Assembly (NCBI RefSeq): GCF_900103885.1
Contig: NZ_FNIM01000003.1
Location: 117,421 to 181,420 of the forward strand
Length of the DNA stretch: 64,000 bases
Direction: 5' to 3'
Source of the DNA: Actinomyces ruminicola
Lineage (GTDB): Bacteria > Actinomycetota > Actinomycetes > Actinomycetales > Actinomycetaceae
Shown here: piece by piece, positions 16,640-24,458 of the stretch
Layout: each line of letters begins with the position of its first letter
Numbering within the stretch: position 1 is the stretch's first letter
The notes under the pieces: model-generated
What the model saw: only the letters and a program-made list of their open reading frames with translations
Databases searched by the model: none
Told to the model about the DNA's origin: nothing
Translations under genes and position numbers: made by a program

Positions 16640-17431
16640 TCAGGCGTCGTGCTCGCGTAGCCAGGCCAGCGAAGTCGCGATGCCCTCGAAGATGTCGCCC
16701 GCGTAATCATCGAACTCAACCACGCGCAGCGCCTGTGGCGCCGCCCGCAATGATGCGACTATGTCGACCTCGCCGCGGCCGGCCGGTTGCTGTTGGGCGG
16801 TGTACTGTGCCATGACGGCGGTGATCCCCTCGGCGTCGTCGGGAAGCGGTGGGGGAGTGGTCGGCATGATGCCGTCCTTGATGTGGATCGCCTTGACCCG
16901 CTGTTCCAGCCGTCGCAGCAGCGCCGGGGCGTCCGCACCGCCGAAGGCGGCCCAGAACGTGTCCACCTCCAGCGCCACGCCCGACTCGAGCTCGTCGGCG
17001 AAGACCTCCAGCGCGTGCCTGCCGTTGATCAGTGTGGACGTCTCCCAGGAGTGGTTGTGGTAGCCGAGCGTCATCCCCGCCTGCGCCGCGAGTGCGGCCG
17101 CCGCGTTGGCCCTCTCGGCCAGGCGGGCGACGTCGTCTGCGGTCCGCCAACGATCTGGCGGCAGGTACGGGTCGATGAGCAGCTCGGCTCCGACCTCCTG
17201 CGCCGCCTCCAGCACCGGCTCTGGGTCCGCAGCCTCAATGATCGAGGCGTGCACACTCGGGGCGGCCAGCCCGGCGGCATCCAGGGCGCGGCGCAGGCGC
17301 GCGGCCTGCTCGACGAAGGCGAAGGCCTCAACCCGGGCGTAGCCGATCTCGGCTATGCGGGCGAGGGTGCCCTCCAGGTCTGCGGCGAGGGCGTCGCGAA
17401 CGGCGTATAGCTGAACACTGAGCGCTTGCAT
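16640..17431 (-). CDS. Sugar phosphate isomerase/epimerase-family TIM barrel protein (IolE-like)
   Basis: A 263-residue xylose-isomerase-type barrel. The N-terminus MQALSVQLYAVRDAL is typical of the family. Putative metal ligands are Glu in VEAFAF, the His-rich YHNHSWE, Asp in ALEVDTFWAAF, His in IHIKDG and Glu in VVEFDDY. The closest general type is the inosose dehydratase/hydroxypyruvate isomerase group; the substrate is not predictable. The start at 17431 has an AAGGAGG site 10 bp upstream. It stands alone on the minus strand at the left edge of the glycoside island. Confidence 0.85.
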   Translation of the reverse strand: MQALSVQLYAVRDALAADLEGTLARIAEIGYARVEAFAFVEQAARLRRALDAAGLAAPSVHASIIEAADPEPVLEAAQEVGAELLIDPYLPPDRWRTADDVARLAERANAAAALAAQAGMTLGYHNHSWETSTLINGRHALEVFADELESGVALEVDTFWAAFGGADAPALLRRLEQRVKAIHIKDGIMPTTPPPLPDDAEGITAVMAQYTAQQQPAGRGEVDIVASLRAAPQALRVVEFDDYAGDIFEGIATSLAWLREHDA

Positions 17432-18242
17432 GGCGGGGGATCCTCCTTGACCGGCTTCTGCCATCCTCGTGCGGGCGGGCCGCCTCCGGCAGGGGGGATG
17501 CGGCTGGTACTGCACGTCCCGGGCGGAAGGAGTCTGCAATCTCCCACTTTTGGCTCCCGCAAAACCCTACTTACAGCGCCTGCAGGTCCGTACCTTCATC
17601 TGTGCTACGGACATGGAAGCGGCACAGGATGAGGGCATCGCATACCTCCTCCGTGCTCCCAACCTCATCCGGGGTTACGGTTGCCTAATTGCTGAACTGC
17701 TGTCGCGCGTGTTCGTGGTTGCGGCCGTGCCGCTGGCGGCGTTCCATACTGTGATCGCCGGAACCGGCTTCACTACCACGACGCCCGACGGCTGACCTTC
17801 CTGCTGGGTGCGCGGCGCCCACGACCGGGGAGTTTGTTGCATGCACTGGTCGGCCGAAGCGTTCAGGGGGCGGCTGCCTAACTGAAAATGTCCATCGGTG
17901 ACCACTTTGCCGCATGGTGGCGGTTGTACGCGGATCGCTGTGGTTGACTTAACGCGGTTTTCCTTCGGTGTCCAGCTGATACTGTGGAGGAGAGCGCCGA
18001 AACTGGTCACCGATGGACACTACTGGCTCTTCCGGTTTGAATCGGATGATGCCTTGTCCCGGTGCTGACACTGTGCGCACTAGGACGATCCCACTTTCGT
18101 GATGTGCGCCGAGGGTCGGTGTGTGCGTGGTAGCGGATGCAGACACCTGGAGGACGAGGCCTGTTCTTCGGCAGCCAAGAGGCGAGCCAGGGCTCCATCC
18201 ACGACTGCTAGAGGCCACATCCGCAAACGCGAAGAGCCGGAT
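17432..18242. other. Gene-free stretch with an inverted-repeat element
   Basis: About 810 bp with no convincing gene on either strand. Local ORFs lack ribosome binding sites and family resemblance. The stretch is less GC-rich than its flanks. Its only clear structure is the inverted-repeat-bounded segment at 17889-18019, which suggests remnant mobile DNA. Confidence 0.6.
17889..18019. mobile_element. MITE-like 131-bp segment with 16-bp terminal inverted repeats
   Basis: TGTCCATCGGTGACCA (17889-17904) and its perfect complement TGGTCACCGATGGACA (18004-18019) bound a 131-bp non-coding segment. The ends start with TG and end with CA, as many insertion sequences do (IS21-type ends look similar). 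No target-site duplication is visible (flanks differ). It could be a non-autonomous element, or two ends left after deletion of an insertion sequence. Confidence 0.55.
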
Positions 18243-18527
18243 TCAGACCTGCTCGTACTGGACGATGGCGGGGTCGCCGTCGGACAGGGCGATTAGCTGG
18301 GGGATGAGCGTGGTGAAGTGCGCCGAGGCGTTGTGCGCCGCGATGGCGTCGTCGTCGGCCCACGCCTCGAGGAAGGTCAGGGTGGCGTCGTCGTCGCGGG
18401 CGCGCAGCAACTCGTAGGAGATGTTTCCGGATTCGGCGCGTGAGCCCGCCACCAGTTCACGCGCCTTGGCGGTGAACCCCTCGACGGCGTCGGGGCGGAC
18501 CTTGAATGTGGCGATGATGCGGATCAC
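18243..18527 (-). CDS. Antibiotic biosynthesis monooxygenase (ABM/YgiN-like)
   Basis: A 94-residue dimeric alpha/beta ferredoxin-like fold protein (MIRIIATFKVRPDAVEGFTAKARELV, then YELLRARDDDATLTFLEAWADDDAIAAH). Members oxidise quinols or aromatic polyketides without cofactor, or act as small stress proteins; the EAW and H-containing motifs are typical. Translation starts at GTG 18527 behind an AAGGAG site. It follows the ROK gene on the same strand, separated by repeat copy C. An activity on an aromatic aglycone released from plant glycosides is possible but speculative. Confidence 0.85.
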   Translation of the reverse strand: MIRIIATFKVRPDAVEGFTAKARELVAGSRAESGNISYELLRARDDDATLTFLEAWADDDAIAAHNASAHFTTLIPQLIALSDGDPAIVQYEQV

Positions 18528-18570
18528 GGGAACTCCTTCGAGGGACGGCGCGTAACAACTGTCGGTTCCG

Positions 18571-18619
18571 GCATGCTACTTCTACCGATCTCGGCATGTT
18601 ACTTCTACCGATCTCGGCG
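18571..18619 (-). repeat. Dispersed 23-bp-period repeat, copy C
   Basis: Two units in the minus orientation, 17 bp after the stop codon of the minus-strand ROK gene. The linker reads GTAACATGC or GTAGCATGC in place of GTTACGTGC, so this copy is the most diverged in that part. Confidence 0.85.
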
Positions 18620-18635
18620 AATGGGGGCGGGCGGA

Positions 18636-19841
18636 TCAGGCGGTGGCGGCCTTGAAGACCGAGTCGACGGCGAGCAGGGCACAGCCGCGCAGCTCGTCGT
18701 CGAGTCCGCTGGTGGCGGGCAGGATCTCCAGGTCGGCCGTGGCCAGGGACAGCGCTCGCTCCCCCACGATCCGCTTGATGACGTCGAGGAACATGGTGCA
18801 GCCCTGCGGCATCGGGCCGGCTAGCACCACCCGGTCTGGATTGAAGAAGCTCACCAGCATCGCCAGCGCGTCGCCGACGGCGGTCGCCGAGCGCACCATC
18901 AGCGTGACGCACTCGGTGTCGCCCGAGCTCACGCCGGCCACGATGTCCTCGGTGGTCAACTCGCCGCTGCGGTCCAGGCACTCCCGCAGGTGGGGGCTCA
19001 GCCCCTCCACTGCGGCGCGGCGGGCATCGCGCAGCAGCGCCCAGCCGCCCGCCACGGCCTCCAGGCAGCCGGTGCGACCACAGCGGCAGATCACCGAGTC
19101 CATGCCGGAAACCTGCACGTGCCCGATGTCGCCGGCCGCTCCCGCGGCCCCCAGGTGCAGGTGGCCGTTGGAGATGATCCCCACGCCGATGCCGGTGCCG
19201 ACCTGCAGGTAGAGGATGTTCGCGGGCTCGCGTCTGACCCTGCCGGGGAGCGCCGAGGCATAGCCGAGCAGCATGATGTTGACGTCGTTTCCCGTGGTGA
19301 CCGGTACTTCGAGGGAGCGGCTGAGGGTGCCGATGATGTCGAAGTCGTCCCAGCCCGGCATGATCGGCGGACTCGATGGACGCCCCGTCTCCTGGTCGAT
19401 CGGGCCGGGCAGGGAGACGGCCGCCGCCCACACCGGCAGATCGTGGCCGCGCACCATGTCATGCAGTCCCTCGGCGGCCCGTGCCAGCGTCGCCGCGGGA
19501 CCGCGGGTGATGGGCCAGTTCAGGGTGCGCCGCTCAATCGGCTTCCCGGCCAGATCCGTGACCGCCAGGCGCAGCGTCGAAGTGTGTACGCCGACGACGA
19601 GCGCCAGCCCGGCCTCCTGGCGGAAGCGCCAGGTGGCCGGCGCCCTGCCGCCCGTAGACGGCGCGGACCCGTCCGGTGCGATGAGCCCGGCCTCTATGGC
19701 GACGTTGATCAGCGAGGAGATCGTGTTGCGCCCCATGCCGGTCAAGCGGGCGAGTTCCTGCCGGGTACGGGCGCGGCCCGTACGGATGAGGTTAACGGTC
19801 GTCAGCACGTCGGTGTCGATTGCGGAGATGGGGCTGGACAC
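18636..19841 (-). CDS. ROK-family transcriptional regulator
   Basis: A 401-residue sugar-responsive regulator. A winged helix-turn-helix (residues 5-65, RTRQELARLTGMGRNTISSLI) is followed by a ROK sugar-kinase-like domain with the zinc site GHVQVSGMD...CRCGRTGCLE (about 255-275). Many ROK proteins with an HTH are repressors released by a sugar ligand. The GTG at 19841 has a GGGAGG site; the ORF runs 76 codons further without one. It is divergent, across 311 bp, from the deglycosidase gene pair at 20153 and is the likely local regulator. Confidence 0.88.
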   Translation of the reverse strand: MSSPISAIDTDVLTTVNLIRTGRARTRQELARLTGMGRNTISSLINVAIEAGLIAPDGSAPSTGGRAPATWRFRQEAGLALVVGVHTSTLRLAVTDLAGKPIERRTLNWPITRGPAATLARAAEGLHDMVRGHDLPVWAAAVSLPGPIDQETGRPSSPPIMPGWDDFDIIGTLSRSLEVPVTTGNDVNIMLLGYASALPGRVRREPANILYLQVGTGIGVGIISNGHLHLGAAGAAGDIGHVQVSGMDSVICRCGRTGCLEAVAGGWALLRDARRAAVEGLSPHLRECLDRSGELTTEDIVAGVSSGDTECVTLMVRSATAVGDALAMLVSFFNPDRVVLAGPMPQGCTMFLDVIKRIVGERALSLATADLEILPATSGLDDELRGCALLAVDSVFKAATA

Positions 19842-20152
19842 GGCTGCCTCCCGGGATAGTGACCACGGCGCCGCAGGGGGAGGGCGTCGGCGTGGGCCCA
19901 GCCTAGAACAGACGGGCACGCCGGGCGGGCCGGTAGGCGTCGGCGGCGGGGCTAATGCCGTGATCGTGCAGAAGCCGCGCCCGGGGGCCTGGCCCTGCGC
20001 ACCTGCGGCGCCATAGCCTCGGGGCAACCGGGGCATCCCGAGAAAGATGCGGCTATCACCCGTGGGCAATCCCGCCCGCGGCGCCTGCCGGCCGCGCTTG
20101 CACTGACAAGCACCCTCCAGGAACCCTCCAAGGACGGAGAGAGGACGGATAC

Positions 20153-21187
20153 ATGACTATCAAGAAGGGCGTCTCCCTGTACTCGCTGCAGGACGCCTAC
20201 GGACGCGGCGGCCTCGGGCTTGAGGGCACCGTCGCCGCCGTCGAGGACATGGGCACGCAGGGCATTGAGATCCTCTCCGATGAGATGATCCGCGGTGCCG
20301 CGCGCGCCAGCGAGGAGACCCTCGCCGAGTGGGACGCGATCATGGAGCGCCACCCGCTGGAGCGCGTCTCCAACGACATCTTCATCAACTCCTCGCTGTA
20401 CAAGAACCGCTGGCTGACGCTGGAGGAGCAGGTAGAGCTGCTCAGTGCCGACCTGCGCCTGACCCACCGGCTGGGTTTCCCGCTGGTGCGCATCGTCTCC
20501 CAGACTGACCCGGCCGTCATCCGCCCGACCCTGCCGCTGGCGGAGAAGCTGGGGATCACCATGGCGGTGGAGGTGCACGCGGGCATGAGCTACGACCACC
20601 CCATGACCGCCGCCTGGATCAAGGAGATGAAGGAGGTCGACAACCCGCACGTCGGGCTCGTGGTCGACTTCGGCATCTACTGCCAGCGCCACCCGCGCGT
20701 GTCCACCAACTACTTCCGCGAGACGCTCGGGGTCAACGAGGACGTCATCAAGTACATCGACGACATCTTCGCCCGCGGCACCGACCCGCGCCAGTTCTTC
20801 CCGCGCAACCCGGACAACCCGGACGACTACATGTTCCCCGAGGAGCTGAGCCGGCACTTCCACAGCTTCCAGGACCGCTTCTACGCCATGATGTCCACCG
20901 GGTACGAGAACACCCCGCTGGAGACCCTGGACGAGTACCTGCCCTACATCAAGTCCTTCCACGGCAAGTTCTGGGAGGTCACCGATGAGGGCGAGGAGTA
21001 CTCCATCGACTACGGCCGCATCTTCACCCGGCTCAACCAGCTCGGCTTCGACGGCTACGTGTGCTCCGAGTACGAGGGGCAGCGCTTCACCCTGCCGGGC
21101 GAGGAGATCAAGGATCTGGAGCAGGTGCGCCGCCACCAGGAGCTCATGGAGCGGCACCTCAACGACGGCAAGAACGACGGAAAGTGA
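20153..21187 (+). CDS. C-glycoside deglycosidase alpha-subunit-like TIM barrel protein, pair 1
   Basis: A 344-residue xylose-isomerase-type barrel immediately followed by a DUF6379-type small subunit gene, the arrangement of CarB-CarC / DgpB-DgpC type C-glycoside deglycosidases. Those cleave the C-C bond of 3-oxo-C-glycosides by a metal-assisted acid/base elimination. Candidate ligands are Glu140 and His142 (VEVHAG), Asp172 (VVDFG), His270 (FHGKF) and Glu306 (SEYEG). An extended loop at residues 210-232 (DPRQFFPRNPDNPDD) is absent from pairs 2 and 3. Start ATG 20153 has an AGAGAGGA site. O-glycoside 3-oxo substrates are also possible. Confidence 0.8.
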   Translation: MTIKKGVSLYSLQDAYGRGGLGLEGTVAAVEDMGTQGIEILSDEMIRGAARASEETLAEWDAIMERHPLERVSNDIFINSSLYKNRWLTLEEQVELLSADLRLTHRLGFPLVRIVSQTDPAVIRPTLPLAEKLGITMAVEVHAGMSYDHPMTAAWIKEMKEVDNPHVGLVVDFGIYCQRHPRVSTNYFRETLGVNEDVIKYIDDIFARGTDPRQFFPRNPDNPDDYMFPEELSRHFHSFQDRFYAMMSTGYENTPLETLDEYLPYIKSFHGKFWEVTDEGEEYSIDYGRIFTRLNQLGFDGYVCSEYEGQRFTLPGEEIKDLEQVRRHQELMERHLNDGKNDGK

Positions 21188-21196
21188 GTAGGACCA

Positions 21197-21589
21197 ATGT
21201 TCGACGGATACATCTTCACTGAGAACTCCCTCGCCAACGTCGAGGAGGACGGCAAGACCATCGGCTTCGAGATGCGCACCCGCATCCCGTACTACCGCGG
21301 CATTCCGCTGTCGATGGTGCACGACGTCGAGGTAGAGGTGGACGGCCAGGCGGTGCCCCGCGAGGACATCCGCTTCACCGCCGACGACGGTAAGCACTGG
21401 TTCACCCTGGAGGAGATGGAGACGGTCACCTTCTTCCGCTGGGAGTACGCCGACGAGGCGACGGTGCGGGTGCTCAAGGACGGCGGGCTGGCCCCCGGCG
21501 AGCACGAGGTGCTGCTGCGGGTCTCGGCGCGCGTGGCCTACATCCCCGTGCCCTTCTCCGGCGAGATGAAGCGCACCGTCACGGTCTAG
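21197..21589 (+). CDS. C-glycoside deglycosidase beta-subunit-like protein (DUF6379 type), pair 1
   Basis: A 130-residue all-beta protein, 9 bp behind the alpha gene. Family signatures are MFDGYIFTENS at the start, IPYYRGIPLSMVHDVEVEVDG (about 30-50) and PGEHEVLLRVSARVAYIPVPF (about 100-120). In characterised enzymes this jelly-roll subunit caps the alpha barrel and is required for activity. A perfect 14-bp hairpin follows, before the glycosidase gene. No frameshift or truncation is visible. Confidence 0.82.
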   Translation: MFDGYIFTENSLANVEEDGKTIGFEMRTRIPYYRGIPLSMVHDVEVEVDGQAVPREDIRFTADDGKHWFTLEEMETVTFFRWEYADEATVRVLKDGGLAPGEHEVLLRVSARVAYIPVPFSGEMKRTVTV

Positions 21590-21606
21590 AACCGCCTCAG
21601 GTGCAT

Positions 21607-21656
21607 CCCGACGGCGGCGGCTCGGTCGGCATCCGCGCTGGACCGCCGCCGTCGGG
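21607..21656 (+). terminator. Strong hairpin between deglycosidase pair 1 and the GH35/42-like gene
   Basis: CCCGACGGCGGCGG (21607-21620) pairs perfectly with CCGCCGCCGTCGGG (21643-21656), 18 bp after the beta-subunit stop codon. It may terminate, partly attenuate, or protect the upstream message, because the next gene on the same strand follows 70 bp later. Confidence 0.65.
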
Positions 21657-21725
21657 CACCGAATCCACAACCGACCACAGCCGCCACCGCCGCTACCGAC
21701 CCGAAAGACGAAGGAGACTTTCATA

Positions 21726-23315
21726 ATGAACCGCAAAGACAGCCGTCACCCGGTGGTCGGGGGGCGGCCCCGGCTGCTGCTGGGCGGCCAGCTGCACAAC
21801 TCGACCAGCTCCGACATCGAGCTCGCCCGGGCCGCCTTCGACAGGGTGGTCGAGCTTGGCGGCAACGCCGTCACCGCCACCGTCAGCTGGCACCTGGTGG
21901 AGCCTCGCGAGGGCACCTTCGACTTCACGGGCGTGGACGCCCTGATCGGCCTGGCGTGCGAGCGCGGCCTGGCGCTGACGCTGCTTTGGTTCGGTGCCTT
22001 CAAGAACGCCGCCTCCACCTACGCGCCCCGCTGGGTACGCGCCGATGCCGGGCGCTTCCCACGCGCGCAGGCCGGCGCCGACGGCGCCACCGGCGCCTTC
22101 ACCCGACCCGGCACCCCCGTGCTGTCGGTGTTCTCTCCGGCTCTGCTGGAGGCCGACCGGCGCGCCTTCACCGCCCTGACCCGCCACATCGCCGAAGTGG
22201 ACGCCGACGGCACCGTGGTCATGGTGCAGGTGGAGAACGAGACCGGGCTGCTGGGCGCCTCCCGCGACCGTGCGGCCGACGCCGAGGCCGCCTGGGCCGC
22301 TCCGGTGCCGACGGCGCTGCTGGACTGGCTCGCCGCGCACCCAGAGGCCACTGGCACCGCTTCGCGGCTGTGGCGCGAGCAGGGCTCTCCCGCCTCGGGC
22401 ACGTGGGCGCAGGTGTTCGGGGACGGCCCGGGCGCCGACGAGGTCTTCATGGCCTGGGGCTTCGCCTCCTACTGCGAGGCGCTGGCCGCCGCCGCGGCTG
22501 AGCACTTGGACGTCGCCTACTACGCCAACGCCTGGCTGGGACCCCAGCCGGGGCAGGAGCTGCCGGGCCAGTACCCCAGCGGCGGGCCCGTGGCCGGTGT
22601 CGTGGACGTGTGGAAGGCCGCCGCTCCCACGCTCGCCCTGCTCGGCCCCGACATCTACGTCGACGACGTCAAGGGCGCCGTGGCCGGGTATGTGCGCGAG
22701 GACAACGCCCTGCTGGTGCCCGAGTCGCGGGTGGCCGTCGGCAACGTCTTCTGGGCGGTCGGCTCGGGGGCGGTCGGCTTCAACGTCTTCGGGGTGGACG
22801 ACCTGCGCCCGGACGGACAGTTCGCCGCCGCCTACCACCTGCTCACCGGAGCGGAGGACGTGATCGTGGCGGCGCAGCGCACCGGCCGTATCCGGCCGGT
22901 GCTACTGGAGTCGGGTGAGAGCGCCGTCGTCGAGCTGGGCGGCCTGACCTGGACCGTGCGCGGGGCCGCAGATGTACTGAGCCGGATCTTCCTGGATGCC
23001 GGTGTGCAGGTGCGCACGCAGGCGCGCGGCGAGCAGGAGAACCTGGAGGAGGCGCTCATGCCCGCCCCGGCGGACACGCGCGCCATGGGCGTGCTGATCG
23101 ACCTGGGTGAGGACGAGGTGCTCGTGATCGGCCAAGGGCTCATGCTGGAGCCGGCCGGCGCCCCGGGCGAGATCGTGGAGATCGACGACGCCGTCGAGGG
23201 CCGTTACGAGGCGGGGGAGTGGCTGAACGGACGCAATCTAAACGGCGACGAGCGCCTGAATCTGCTGCCGCTGGACCGCCTGGCCGCCGTGCGCATCAAG
23301 GTCCTGCGGCGGTGA
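21726..23315 (+). CDS. GH35/GH42-like glycosidase with DUF5597-type C-terminus
   Basis: A 529-residue putative beta-galactosidase-type enzyme. The catalytic barrel (about residues 12-330) has the acid/base Glu in MVQVENETGLLGASRD (about residue 164), the usual GH35/GH42 context. The C-terminal part (about 360-520) resembles the DUF5597 module of bacterial GH35 proteins. No signal peptide is seen, so it would act on imported glycosides. Its last 32 codons are present a second time at 24045-24151, beyond a toxin-antitoxin pair. It starts 70 bp past a strong hairpin. Confidence 0.75.
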   Translation: MNRKDSRHPVVGGRPRLLLGGQLHNSTSSDIELARAAFDRVVELGGNAVTATVSWHLVEPREGTFDFTGVDALIGLACERGLALTLLWFGAFKNAASTYAPRWVRADAGRFPRAQAGADGATGAFTRPGTPVLSVFSPALLEADRRAFTALTRHIAEVDADGTVVMVQVENETGLLGASRDRAADAEAAWAAPVPTALLDWLAAHPEATGTASRLWREQGSPASGTWAQVFGDGPGADEVFMAWGFASYCEALAAAAAEHLDVAYYANAWLGPQPGQELPGQYPSGGPVAGVVDVWKAAAPTLALLGPDIYVDDVKGAVAGYVREDNALLVPESRVAVGNVFWAVGSGAVGFNVFGVDDLRPDGQFAAAYHLLTGAEDVIVAAQRTGRIRPVLLESGESAVVELGGLTWTVRGAADVLSRIFLDAGVQVRTQARGEQENLEEALMPAPADTRAMGVLIDLGEDEVLVIGQGLMLEPAGAPGEIVEIDDAVEGRYEAGEWLNGRNLNGDERLNLLPLDRLAAVRIKVLRR

Positions 23316-23377
23316 GCGCTGCGGCAGCCTGTCTCCTTCGCCTCCGGCAGCTAATGTGACAGTGACAAACGGCGTCG

Positions 23378-23689
23378 TCAGTCGAGGTGAGAGTCAAGAT
23401 CCCTGCTGCTGTGCACGATGTGGGTGACCGTGACCACCTGCTCGGCCTGGTCGATGCGATAGAACACCAGATGGCTTCTGGCACGTGCGTACCTGTACTC
23501 GTGCCGGAGTGAACGCGATGGCCTATATACCGGGTGACGGTAGGGCATGGTGCTCAAGGAGTCGACTGTCCGAATAATCGCCTCGGTTAGACGGTCAGCA
23601 GCTTCAGGCGCGTTGAGCTCGTTGATCAGCTGGGCGTTGATCGCAGACATCGTCTTACGGACTGACTGCAGGACGACGACTTGATACAT
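23378..23689 (-). CDS. ParE/RelE-superfamily toxin of a type II toxin-antitoxin pair (TA1)
   Basis: A 103-residue protein with the ParE/RelE fold pattern: a first strand MYQVVVLQSVRKTM, two helices, then HEYRYARARSHLVFYRIDQAEQVVTVTHIVHSSRDLD. Arg and Tyr residues in the strand region suit an RNase or gyrase-targeting toxin; the target cannot be told. It lies 4 bp downstream of its antitoxin gene on the minus strand. The pair sits inside the duplicated tail of the neighbouring glycosidase gene, which points to insertion or recombination. Confidence 0.85.
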   Translation of the reverse strand: MYQVVVLQSVRKTMSAINAQLINELNAPEAADRLTEAIIRTVDSLSTMPYRHPVYRPSRSLRHEYRYARARSHLVFYRIDQAEQVVTVTHIVHSSRDLDSHLD

Positions 23690-23693
23690 GTTT

Positions 23694-23987
23694 TTATACG
23701 CTCTGCGACTGCTCGGTCGCTCTGGCTGCCAGGAGCTCGTCGAGGTCGGCGCGGATGTCGGCCGTGGTGAACCGCTCCGTGGTCGTCGACATCTCGACTT
23801 CCGCCGCGGCCAGCGCCTCGGTGATCTCCCGATGCAGCGCGAGCGCCTCGTAGTGCTCGATGCTCATCACCACCATGTCACCCACCCCGTTGCGAGTCAG
23901 GAAGACCGGGCGGTCGGCATCGTGGACAGTCTTTGAGATCTCCGTGAACTTGTTGCGCAGGTCGGAGATCGGGCGGATGACTGGCAT
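23694..23987 (-). CDS. Phd/YefM-family antitoxin (TA1)
   Basis: A 97-residue antitoxin. The N-terminal Phd/YefM DNA-binding domain (MPVIRPISDLRNKFTEISKTVHDADRPVFLTRNGVGDMVVMSIEHYEAL, residues 1-49) is textbook; the C-terminal helix that would neutralise the toxin is acidic (ADIRADLDELLAARA). ATG 23987 is preferred over 23999 because a GAGGA site lies upstream and the family starts here. It probably autoregulates through the palindrome at 24019-24034. Confidence 0.9.
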   Translation of the reverse strand: MPVIRPISDLRNKFTEISKTVHDADRPVFLTRNGVGDMVVMSIEHYEALALHREITEALAAAEVEMSTTTERFTTADIRADLDELLAARATEQSQSV

Positions 23988-24018
23988 GGATATCCTCAAC
24001 CCCTCATTGAAGACGTTT

Positions 24019-24034
24019 TATCATCAGCATGATA
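24019..24034. promoter_or_regulatory. Candidate TA1 operator
   Basis: TATCATCAGCATGATA is a perfect 6-4-6 palindrome 32 bp upstream of the antitoxin start, in an AT-rich patch with promoter-like TATCAT/GATAAA hexamers. Phd/YefM proteins typically bind such palindromes to repress their own operon. Confidence 0.6.
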
Positions 24035-24044
24035 GCAGAGCTGT

Positions 24045-24151
24045 GAGGCGGGGAGTGGGTGAGCGGACGCAACCTCAACGGCGACGAGCGCCTGAACCTG
24101 CTGCCGCTGGACCGCCTGGCCGCCGTGCGTATCAAGGTCCTGCGCCGCTGA
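24045..24151 (+). pseudogene. Duplicated 3' end of the GH35/42-like gene
   Basis: This 107-bp fragment matches the last 108 bp of the glycosidase gene (23208-23315). It encodes its own final 32 codons (from EWVSGRN to KVLRR and stop) with two residue changes. The other differences in the coding part are synonymous. A one-base deletion in the G-run near 24051 breaks the frame upstream. The copy has no start and cannot be a gene. It marks the far side of the toxin-antitoxin insertion. Confidence 0.85.
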
Positions 24152-24458
24152 GGGCTTGTCTCGGCTCGCCGAGGACGCGGCTCCGCCGTCGAGAACGCTG
24201 GGCAGCCGCCCAGGACGCTCTCCGGGACTGCGTCCTCGACGGCGGTGGAGCGTTCTCGCGGGCCATCCCGCGTGCTCGACGCGCGCGGGGAACCTGGGCG
24301 CGGCATTCCTGGTGTCTTTGAGGGGTGATCGTCCAGGAACACCAGCGCGAATTTGATGATGCGTTCCTGCCAGCCGACTGTGGACGCCTGGCCGTTCTGG
24401 CCGCAAGGAGCTCGACGTGCTCTTCCTGGCCAGGGTCCCGGTATGAGCTCGCCGTGCC
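24152..24458. other. Gene-free stretch with a hairpin
   Basis: About 300 bp without a gene. CCGCCGTCGAGAACGC (24183-24198) pairs with 24230-24245 (one mismatch), a possible terminator for the minus-strand ROK gene or a remnant of former gene-end DNA. Nothing else was recognised. Confidence 0.5.

Noticed and set aside
15080..17431. Treating the two minus-strand TIM-barrel genes as further deglycosidase alpha subunits
   Set aside because: Neither has a DUF6379-type partner gene, and their metal-site contexts (WDPSHM, YHNHSWE) differ from the three paired alpha subunits.
17469..17795. A 108-codon plus-strand frame in the 17.4-18.2 kb gap
   Set aside because: No ribosome binding site and no family resemblance; mixed codon use unlike neighbouring genes.
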